Shown here: piece by piece, positions 14,256 to 19,908 of the stretch
Numbering within the stretch: the first letter of the stretch is position 1
Layout: every line of letters starts with the position of its first letter
DNA from: JBJHDF01 sp050486405
Lineage (GTDB): Bacteria > Pseudomonadota > Gammaproteobacteria > Pseudomonadales > Cellvibrionaceae
Direction of reading: 5' to 3'
Length of the DNA: 19,908 bases
Assembly (NCBI GenBank): GCA_050486405.1
Contig: JBJHDF010000041.1
Span: forward strand, 1 to 19,908
Position numbers and translations under genes: made by a program
The notes under the pieces: generated by a model
What the model saw: only the letters and a program-made list of their open reading frames with translations
Databases searched by the model: none
Told to the model about the DNA's origin: nothing

Positions 14256-15605
14256 ATGGTACCCACTCCCACCGACCCGCCCAAGCCGCTGCACATCGGC
14301 CTCCTGGGCTACCGCAGCCACCCCCACGTGGGCGGTCAGGGCATCTACCTGCACTATCTGAGCAAGGCGCTGCTGGAAGCCGGGCACCGGGTGGATGTGA
14401 TTTCCGGGCCGCCCTACCCGGAGCTGGTGGACGGCGTGACCCTGATCAAGCTGCCCAGCCTGGATCTCTACGCCAGCGACAACCATGTCACCGCCCTGCG
14501 CTGGCGCCACCTGCGCTCCTGGACCGACACCTTCGAGTGGGCGTCCATGCTCACCGGCGGCTTTCCCGAACCCTACACCTTCGGCCGCCGGCTGCTGCGG
14601 CATTTTCGCCGCCACGGCTGTCCCTACGACATCATTCACGACAACCAGAGCCTGTGCCACGCCCTGCTGACCTTGCAACGCCGCGGCCTGCCAGTGGTGG
14701 CCACGGTGCACCACCCGGTCACCCGGGATCGGGATCTGGCCCTGGCGGCGGCCAGCAGCGAGGGCCACCGCAAGCTGATCCAGCGCTGGTACCGGTTTGT
14801 GCAGATGCAGACCCGGGTGGTGCGGGAACTGAACCATCTGGTCACCGTCTCCCGGTGCTCCCGGCGGGATATCGCCGAGGCCTTTGGTCGGCCGGCGGAG
14901 GGCATAGAGGTGGTGACCAACGGCGTCGACACCGAAACCTTCCGACCGCTGCCCGAGGTACCGCGCGACCCCTGGCAATTGATCACCACCGCCTCGTCGG
15001 ATCAGCCCCTCAAAGGACTGAGTGTACTGCTGCGGGCGCTGACCAGCCTGCGACCGCGCTACCCGCAACTGCGCCTGCGGGTGATCGGCAAGCTGAAAGA
15101 GAACGGCGCCACGGCCCGGGAACTGGCGCAGTTGCAACTGCAGGACTGCGTCACCTTCGAGTCCGGCATCAGCACCCGACAACTGGTGACGCGCTACGCC
15201 GAAGCCGCCATTGCGGTAACGCCGTCCCTCTACGAAGGCTTTGGTCTGCCCGCCGGGGAGGCCATGGCCAGCGGTCTGCCTCTGGTCAGCAGCGACGGCG
15301 GCGCCCTGCCCGAGGTGGTGGGTGATGCCGGCCTGTTGGTGCCGGCGGGCGACACCGCTGCCCTGGCCGAAGCACTGGCGGAACTGCTGGAAAACCCCGA
15401 TCGCCGCGCCGCCCTGGGACGGGCAGGGCGCGAGCGGGTGCTCACTCACTTCTGCTGGCAACGGGTGGCGGCGGCTATGACCCGCTACTACAGCCGCATG
15501 CTGGGCCGACAAAGCCTGGGCGATGCTCTTTCTGGCAGCGACTCTGCCAGCAGCTCAGATAGCGGCTCAGATAGCGACACGGGGCAGGAACTGGACCCGT
15601 GCTGA
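14256..15605 (+). CDS. GT4-family glycosyltransferase
   Basis: This retaining GT-B glycosyltransferase is predicted cytosolic or peripheral and would transfer a sugar from a nucleotide donor to an unknown acceptor. The 449-residue product has an N-terminal acceptor domain with HVGGQGIYLHYLSKAL (Gly-rich loop at about 26-29) and VATVHHPVTRDRD. The C-terminal donor domain carries VTNGVDTETFRPL and the EX7E motif (E327 and E335 in YEGFGLPAGEAMASGLPLV), followed by GGALPEVVGDAGLLVP. ATG at 14256 fits the fold start; an in-frame TTG at 14241 lies inside the leader hairpin. The C-terminus ends in a Ser/Asp-rich tail, part of it from a duplicated 12-base unit at 15553-15576. Its stop overlaps the methyltransferase start by seven bases. 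The exact substrate cannot be told. Confidence 0.9.
   Translation: MVPTPTDPPKPLHIGLLGYRSHPHVGGQGIYLHYLSKALLEAGHRVDVISGPPYPELVDGVTLIKLPSLDLYASDNHVTALRWRHLRSWTDTFEWASMLTGGFPEPYTFGRRLLRHFRRHGCPYDIIHDNQSLCHALLTLQRRGLPVVATVHHPVTRDRDLALAAASSEGHRKLIQRWYRFVQMQTRVVRELNHLVTVSRCSRRDIAEAFGRPAEGIEVVTNGVDTETFRPLPEVPRDPWQLITTASSDQPLKGLSVLLRALTSLRPRYPQLRLRVIGKLKENGATARELAQLQLQDCVTFESGISTRQLVTRYAEAAIAVTPSLYEGFGLPAGEAMASGLPLVSSDGGALPEVVGDAGLLVPAGDTAALAEALAELLENPDRRAALGRAGRERVLTHFCWQRVAAAMTRYYSRMLGRQSLGDALSGSDSASSSDSGSDSDTGQELDPC
15553..15576 (+). repeat. Tandem duplication of a 12-base unit in the GT4 tail
   Basis: GCTCAGATAGCG is repeated twice head to tail (15553-15564 and 15565-15576). It encodes part of the Ser/Asp-rich C-terminal tail of the glycosyltransferase, just before the methyltransferase start. 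Confidence 0.8.
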
Positions 15606-16354
15606 CCGTGGATTTTCACCATCTGGATCTGCACCCGGGCCAGCGCCTGCTGGACCTGGGCTGCGGCGAGGGACGCCACCTGATCGGCGCCCGCTTCGCC
15701 GCCGATGTCCAGGCGCTGGGCGTGGATCTCAGTGTCGATGCCCTGAAGACGGCCGCCAACCGCTACGCGGAAACCCTGGCAAGCTTTGCCACACCGGGGA
15801 AGAGCGACCGCCCGGACACCGGAATTGCCCTGCAACAGGCGGATGCCGGGCAACTGCCCTTTGCCGACGCCACTTTCGACCGTATCGTCTGCAGCGAGGT
15901 GCTGGAACACCTCACGGACTATCCGGCGGCACTGGGCGAAATACACCGGGTGCTCAAACCCGGCGGCCTGCTGGCCATCAGCGTGCCCCGCTACTGGCCC
16001 GAGCGCCTCTGTTGGTGGCTGAGCCGGGACTACCATCAGGTGGACGGCGGGCACCTGCGTATTTTCAAAACCGGTCCACTGCGCCGGGAACTGGAGTCCC
16101 TGGGGCTGAATTGCTATCGCCGCCACTGGGCGCACGCCCTGCACAGCCCCTACTGGTGGCTGCAGTGCCTGTTCTGGAAAACCCGGGACACCTCCGCGCT
16201 GGTGCGTGCCTATCACCGGTTCCTGGTCTGGGATCTGATGAGTCAACCCCGCCTGACCCGCATTCTCGAAGCCCTGCTCAACCCCCTCATGGGCAAGAGT
16301 CTGGTGCTCTATTTCCGCAAACCGGCAGCGGCCAACCGGGTGGGGGTGAGCTGA
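15599..16354 (+). CDS. Class I SAM-dependent methyltransferase (type 11)
   Basis: The 251-residue Rossmann methyltransferase has motif I LLDLGCGEGRH at residues 17-27, the acidic end of strand 2 in ALGVDLS (Asp43), LPFADATFDRIVCSEVLEHL near motif IV, and VLKPGGLLAISVPRYWPERLCWWLS after it. The C-terminal third is rich in aromatic and basic residues (HWAHALHSPYWWLQCLFWKT) and may bind a lipid or glycan acceptor, though this is a guess. The start is GTG at 15599, overlapping the glycosyltransferase stop; a GTG three codons later is also possible. The TGA stop shares a base with the next ATG. Placement in a tight operon with a glycosyltransferase suggests O-methylation of a glycoconjugate or lipid carrier, unproven. 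Confidence 0.9.
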   Translation: MLTVDFHHLDLHPGQRLLDLGCGEGRHLIGARFAADVQALGVDLSVDALKTAANRYAETLASFATPGKSDRPDTGIALQQADAGQLPFADATFDRIVCSEVLEHLTDYPAALGEIHRVLKPGGLLAISVPRYWPERLCWWLSRDYHQVDGGHLRIFKTGPLRRELESLGLNCYRRHWAHALHSPYWWLQCLFWKTRDTSALVRAYHRFLVWDLMSQPRLTRILEALLNPLMGKSLVLYFRKPAAANRVGVS

Positions 16355-17427
16355 TGCAGAACCTGTTGCTGAGCAAGCGTTTCTATCCCGAGCGGCTGCT
16401 GCGCCCCACGGTGGATTTCATACTCGGCCAGCAGCAGGCGGACGGCGCCATTCCCTGGTTCCGGGGCGGCATACTGGATCCCTGGGATCATGTGGAGGCG
16501 GCCATGGGTCTCACCGTTGGTGGTGAATACGCCGCCGCCCGACGCGCTTACCGCTGGCTGGCCCGGGAGCAATTGCCCGACGGCAGTTGGTGGGCCAACT
16601 ACAGACACGGCCAACCGGTGGATCGCGACCACCGCGAGACCCACTTCGTGGCCTATATCGCCACGGGCCTCTGGCACTACTACCGGATCACCGGCCATCG
16701 GGAGTTTCTCGAAGAGCTGTTCCCCTGCCTGAGCGGCGCCATGGAGTTTGTGCTGCGCTACCAGTCGCCCCAGGGCGAATTTCACTGGGCGGTGACCGCC
16801 GGCGGCAGCGCCAAGGAAGACGCGCTGGTGACCGCCTGTTCGTCGATTCACAAAAGTCTGGAGTGCGCGGTGAATATCGCCGCAGCGCTGGGCCGCGAAG
16901 CGCCGCACTGGGAACTGGCGCGACAGCGGCTGCTGGAAACCCTGCGCCGCAAACCTCACCGCTTCGACCGCACCTGGCCCAGCAAGGCGCGCTTTGCCAT
17001 GGACTGGTTCTATCCCTTGCTGTCGGGCACGGCGGACCGCTACAGTGCGCGGCAGCGTCTGAAAAAACGCTGGCCGGAATTTGTTGAACCGGGTGTGGGT
17101 TGCCGCTGCGTCAGCGACGAGCCCTGGGTCACAGTGGCGGAATCCTGCGAACTGACCCTGGCGCTGCTGGCGGCCGGCGACAGGGCCCGCGCCCTGCATC
17201 TGTTCAGTTGGCTGCACCGCTTCTGCGACAGCGACGGTGGCTACTGGACCGGCTACAACTTTCGCGATCAGGTGCTCTGGCCCCTGGAAAAAACCACCTG
17301 GACCGCCGCCGCCGTGCTGCTGGCCGCCGACGCGCTTACCGGGCACACGCCGGCAGCGAATCTGTTTACGCAAAGCTGCGATGCCGATACTCTTACGGTC
17401 AGTCCCCCGCGGTTTGCCGACCCATGA
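16354..17427 (+). CDS. Alpha/alpha-toroid protein with QW-like motifs (prenyltransferase/terpene-cyclase-like)
   Basis: The 357-residue product is predicted soluble and largely helical. It contains repeated QW-type motifs as in terpene cyclases and protein prenyltransferase beta subunits: FILGQQQADGAIPWF (22-36) and AYRWLAREQLPDGSWW (65-80), with a further C-terminal WLHRFCDSDGGYWTGY. Aromatic and acidic segments such as DPWDHVEAAM, RETHFVAYIATGLWHYY, FAMDWFYPLLSG and GVGCRCVSDEPWVTVAESCE recall proteins that are auto-annotated as prenyltransferase and, as I recall, also occur in actinobacteria beside glycosyltransferase and methyltransferase genes. A GH-like (alpha/alpha)6 barrel is an alternative. 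The DxDD motif of class II cyclases is not evident. ATG at 16354 overlaps the upstream stop; the frame is open further upstream but only across the methyltransferase. True activity is unknown. Confidence 0.8.
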   Translation: MQNLLLSKRFYPERLLRPTVDFILGQQQADGAIPWFRGGILDPWDHVEAAMGLTVGGEYAAARRAYRWLAREQLPDGSWWANYRHGQPVDRDHRETHFVAYIATGLWHYYRITGHREFLEELFPCLSGAMEFVLRYQSPQGEFHWAVTAGGSAKEDALVTACSSIHKSLECAVNIAAALGREAPHWELARQRLLETLRRKPHRFDRTWPSKARFAMDWFYPLLSGTADRYSARQRLKKRWPEFVEPGVGCRCVSDEPWVTVAESCELTLALLAAGDRARALHLFSWLHRFCDSDGGYWTGYNFRDQVLWPLEKTTWTAAAVLLAADALTGHTPAANLFTQSCDADTLTVSPPRFADP

Positions 17428-18131
17428 AGAAACTACTGATCGTCGCCGCAGGTATTGCCCTACTGACCCCCGCATGCGCTTACTGGGGCAACGACCTGCT
17501 CCGCCTGGTGGAGTCGGATAAACCGAGTGAGAGTATCGGCGCAACAAACGACGGTCGCCTTATACGCGGCAAACGCTTGCCGTCATCCGGCAACAACTTT
17601 CAAACCTACTCCAGGCTGGGTTCCACCCTCGGCAGAACCGCCGTCCACAGTGAAGTGCGCGATGTGGTTCTCGCTGCCTACACCGATCTCGAGGAGACGA
17701 CACCGGGCGTCCGCTATGTGTACGGTGAAACCGGATGGCCCTGGGGCGGTCGGTTTCGGCCTCATCGTACACACCAGAATGGACTGTCGGTAGACTTTAT
17801 GGTGCCGGTCAGGCGCAATGACCTGCCGGCCACATTGCCAACCGGACCTTTCAACAAGTTCGGCTATGCGCTGGAGTTTGACAGTCAGGGGCGATCCGGT
17901 GACCTGCGCATCGATTTTGAGGCCACGGCCGCGCATCTGGATGCGCTTGATGCCGCGGCGCAAGCGCACGGAATGCGAATAACCTTGGTGGTGTTTGCAC
18001 CGGATCTGCAGAAGGAACTGTTCAAGACCGATGTCGGCAGCAACCTGCAGGAACGTATGCGTTTCAATATCAACCCTTCATGGGTAAGGCATGACGATCA
18101 CTATCACGTCGATTTCGCCTTTATCGACTAG
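17424..18131 (+). CDS. Exported MepA-like (M74) murein endopeptidase
   Basis: The 235-residue product starts with a signal peptide (MKKLLIVAAGIALLTPACA); the Cys at residue 18 follows LTPA, a poor lipobox, so lipoprotein status is uncertain. The catalytic part carries the LAS metallopeptidase signature: His117 and Asp124 in RTHQNGLSVDFMVPV (HxxGxxxD) and the His226/His228 pair in DDHYHVDFAF. The His-to-Asp spacing of seven equals that of E. coli MepA, which cleaves D-Ala-mDAP crosslinks without penicillin sensitivity. The ATG at 17424 overlaps the upstream stop by four bases. It is last in the operon and converges with the FAH-type gene 8 bases away. Presence of a periplasmic wall hydrolase after three cytosolic glycan/lipid-type genes is unusual. 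Confidence 0.85.
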   Translation: MKKLLIVAAGIALLTPACAYWGNDLLRLVESDKPSESIGATNDGRLIRGKRLPSSGNNFQTYSRLGSTLGRTAVHSEVRDVVLAAYTDLEETTPGVRYVYGETGWPWGGRFRPHRTHQNGLSVDFMVPVRRNDLPATLPTGPFNKFGYALEFDSQGRSGDLRIDFEATAAHLDALDAAAQAHGMRITLVVFAPDLQKELFKTDVGSNLQERMRFNINPSWVRHDDHYHVDFAFID

Positions 18132-18139
18132 AAGCCACC

Positions 18140-18976
18140 TCAGGCAACCGGATTGCTCAGCGTGCCAATTCCATCCACAGTGATGCTGATAACATCGCCA
18201 GCTCGCAGAGTGAAGTCGCTGCCGGGCACAATGCCGGTGCCGGTCATCAGCAGGGCGCCGTGGGGAAAGCTGCACTCGCGATAAAGAAAGCCGGCCAACT
18301 CTTCGAAGCCGCGCTTGATCTGGTTGATTTCAATGTCTCCGGAAAAAACGACCTCGCCGTCCCGCTCAATGGCCAATTGAATACGGGTATCGCTGGCCGG
18401 CGGCGTTTCCGTCACCAGTATGCAGGGGCCCAGTGACGCGCAGCCGTCGTAGGTTTTTGCCTGGGGCAGGTAGAGCGGGTTTTCGCCTTCGATGCTGCGG
18501 GAACTCATATCGTTGCCGATGGTGTAGCCGACAATCTTTCCGCTGCTACTGATCATCAGCACCAGCTCCGGCTCGGGCACATCCCAGCTGGAGTCCCGGC
18601 GGATTCTCACTTCACCGCCATGCCCCACCACCCGGTGCCGCGACGCCTTGAAAAAAAGCTCCGGCCGCTCGGCCTCGTACACCCGGGCGTAGAAATCGGA
18701 ACCGCCTGTATTGGCGCTTTCTTCCTGGCGGCCCTGCTTACTGCGCATGTAAGTGACGCCGCTGGCCCAGAGCTCCTGACCCTGCATGGGTGCATCCAGT
18801 GAATCGGCCAGCAGGGCTTCGGCATTGCCAATGGCGTCCTGACCGCTGATCACGGCACTGACTTTGCGGTACAGGTTGTCGTCGTTGATAAAGTCGTCCC
18901 AGTCTTCGCCCTGCACCAGATACCAGGCGTCATTATTTTCAATGAGAATATCGCGGGTCAATTTGTAGATTTTCAT
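18140..18976 (-). CDS. FAH-family hydrolase, probable 2-keto-3-deoxy-pentonate dehydratase
   Basis: The 278-residue product has the fumarylacetoacetate hydrolase fold in its C-terminal two thirds. Metal ligands are visible as Glu135 and Glu137 in DVPEPELVL and Asp156 in GYTIGNDMSSR. These keep the same mutual spacing as the E143, E145 and D164 of Sulfolobus 2-keto-3-deoxy-D-arabinonate dehydratase. RVYEAERPELFFKAS, VRIRRDSSW and SIEGENPLYLPQAKTYDGCA also match that subgroup as I recall it. The likely reaction is dehydration of a 2-keto-3-deoxy sugar acid to an alpha-ketoglutarate semialdehyde type product; the exact substrate is not determined. The start is ATG at 18976, with AGGAA 8 bases upstream; the frame extends further but into gntP. 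The gene follows the permease after 14 bases, so it is co-transcribed. Confidence 0.88.
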   Translation of the reverse strand: MKIYKLTRDILIENNDAWYLVQGEDWDDFINDDNLYRKVSAVISGQDAIGNAEALLADSLDAPMQGQELWASGVTYMRSKQGRQEESANTGGSDFYARVYEAERPELFFKASRHRVVGHGGEVRIRRDSSWDVPEPELVLMISSSGKIVGYTIGNDMSSRSIEGENPLYLPQAKTYDGCASLGPCILVTETPPASDTRIQLAIERDGEVVFSGDIEINQIKRGFEELAGFLYRECSFPHGALLMTGTGIVPGSDFTLRAGDVISITVDGIGTLSNPVA

Positions 18977-18990
18977 GGTTTTCGTTCCTG

Positions 18991-19908
18991 TCATACCAAC
19001 AGACTGATCACAAAGACACAAAACGCGGCGCTGGTGCCCATTACCAGGGTACCCAAAGTATGGGTCTTGTATCCGGTTTTCGGGTCCATGCCGGACATCT
19101 GCGTCACCACCCAGAAGAAGCTGTCATTGGCGTGGGACACAACGGCGGAACCCGCGCCAATGGCGATGACCACCAGCGCCTTTTCCACACCCGTGACAAA
19201 ACCGAGACTTTCCATCAAGGGTGCGATAATGGACGCGGCGGTAATCAGCGCCACGGTGGATGATCCCTGGGCGGTTTTGATGGAAGCCGCCAGCAGGAAC
19301 GGCAGCCAGATACCCAGGTTCCACGCCGAAACGGTGGCGCCCAGCACTTCGGCAATGCCCGAACGCTGCAACATGAAACCAAAAATTCCGCCGGCACCGG
19401 TTATCATGATAATGGATGCGGCACCCGCCAGGGATTTACCGACCCAGCCATTGGCGGAAAGCATTTCCGCCTCCAGTTTTTTTGGCAGCAAAAGAGAAAG
19501 AAACACACCGATCAGCAGGGCGACAAAGGGCTCACCAACAAAATTCATCACTTCCGTGAACAGTGACGGCGGCGCACCCAGCAGATTGACCAGGGACTTG
19601 CCCACTATCAGCAGAATGGGCACCAGAATGGGCAGAACCGACTTCACCAGCGACGGCGCATTCTGCGACAGGTTCTGCAGCCGCGCCTCGTCCAGATCCG
19701 GCAGAGGTTCTATATGGTAGCGGGACACGTATCGACTGGCGAAAAGAATACTCACCGTCAGGGCAATCAGGCTCACCGGAATACCCACCAGCAACACCAA
19801 CCCCAGATTGGCACCGAGTATGCCGGCTGCGGCAATAGGGCCCGGAGTCGGCGGCACCATGGTGTGGGACACGGTCAGACCCAGACTGAGCGCAATGGCG
19901 GCGCCGGC
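18991..19908 (-). CDS. GntP-family gluconate/sugar-acid permease, 5' end cut by window edge
   Basis: The visible 305 codons form the C-terminal two thirds of a GntP-type proton symporter (full length about 440-460). The visible part opens inside LGLTVSHTMVPPTPGPIAAAGILGANLG, a hallmark of the family. Multiple membrane segments follow, with SIIMITGAGGIFGFMLQRSG, AASIKTAQGSSTVALITAASI and GAGSAVVSHANDSFFWVVTQMSGM. The loop after residue 45 (YHIEPLPDLDEARLQ) is cytosolic-like and variable. The protein sits in the inner membrane and would import gluconate or a related sugar acid. The downstream FAH-type dehydratase suggests the imported acid becomes a 2-keto-3-deoxy intermediate. The start lies beyond 19908; a GTG at 19872 is internal. 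Confidence 0.95.
   Translation of the reverse strand, partial: AGAAIALSLGLTVSHTMVPPTPGPIAAAGILGANLGLVLLVGIPVSLIALTVSILFASRYVSRYHIEPLPDLDEARLQNLSQNAPSLVKSVLPILVPILLIVGKSLVNLLGAPPSLFTEVMNFVGEPFVALLIGVFLSLLLPKKLEAEMLSANGWVGKSLAGAASIIMITGAGGIFGFMLQRSGIAEVLGATVSAWNLGIWLPFLLAASIKTAQGSSTVALITAASIIAPLMESLGFVTGVEKALVVIAIGAGSAVVSHANDSFFWVVTQMSGMDPKTGYKTHTLGTLVMGTSAAFCVFVISLLV

Noticed and set aside
14138..14296. N-terminal extension of hisB to an upstream start at 14296
   Set aside because: It would cover the consensus -10 box and the divergent promoter, and it adds residues foreign to the family. MPDRTAQV at 14137 fits.
14181..15512. 443-codon minus-strand frame opposite the glycosyltransferase
   Set aside because: It is a shadow frame; GT4 motifs lie on the plus strand.
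15523..16353. Extension of the toroid gene upstream to a 634-codon frame starting at 15523
   Set aside because: The added part reads as Arg/Pro/Gly-rich out-of-frame translation of the methyltransferase gene. The ATG at 16354 overlaps the methyltransferase stop and starts the family-like sequence.
16309..17547. 412-codon minus-strand frame opposite the toroid gene
   Set aside because: It is a shadow frame with no motif, and it crosses two overlapping plus-strand genes.

Overview
The window reads as chromosomal DNA of a high-G+C gammaproteobacterium. The evidence is gene content and order: yibN-secB diverging from gpmI-envC-ctp-yibQ, followed by a hisB-hisH-hisA-hisF block. This arrangement is familiar from Pseudomonas-type gammaproteobacteria. 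A marine relative such as Cellvibrionales or Halieaceae is plausible, but that is inference. No tRNA, rRNA, CRISPR array or intact transposase gene was seen.

Layout. (1) 1-4316, minus strand: a very large surface protein, open at the left edge. It has a signal peptide, an intimin/invasin-type inverse-autotransporter beta-barrel, then a long beta-helix-like passenger containing about ten 24-residue repeats. (2) 4590-5572, minus: secB and a membrane-anchored rhodanese-fold protein (YibN type) with no cysteine. (3) 5851-10853, plus: gpmI, envC, a ctp-type S41 protease and a YibQ-type divergent polysaccharide deacetylase, packed as overlapping or close pairs apart from a 119-base gap before ctp. 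envC, ctp and yibQ point to cell-wall and division housekeeping. (4) 11013-11234, plus: a small conserved-looking protein of unknown function. (5) 11271-14137, minus: hisB-hisH-hisA-hisF. These make the imidazole ring of histidine; HisH and HisF form the glutamine amidotransferase/cyclase. A perfect 26+1+26 palindrome sits between hisH and hisA and contains the hisH stop codon. (6) 14256-18131, plus: a tightly overlapped four-gene operon encoding a GT4 glycosyltransferase, a class I methyltransferase, an alpha/alpha-toroid protein with prenyltransferase/terpene-cyclase-like QW motifs, and an exported MepA-like murein endopeptidase. Its joint function is not known to me. (7) 18140-19908, minus: a GntP-family sugar-acid permease, truncated by the right edge, and an FAH-fold dehydratase resembling 2-keto-3-deoxy-D-arabinonate dehydratase. 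Together they form a small sugar-acid uptake and catabolism unit.

Most points worth a second look are the beta-helix inverse autotransporter, the palindrome embedded in the his operon, the GT-MT-toroid-endopeptidase operon and the cysteine-less rhodanese. I found no clear defence or wholly novel mobile system.
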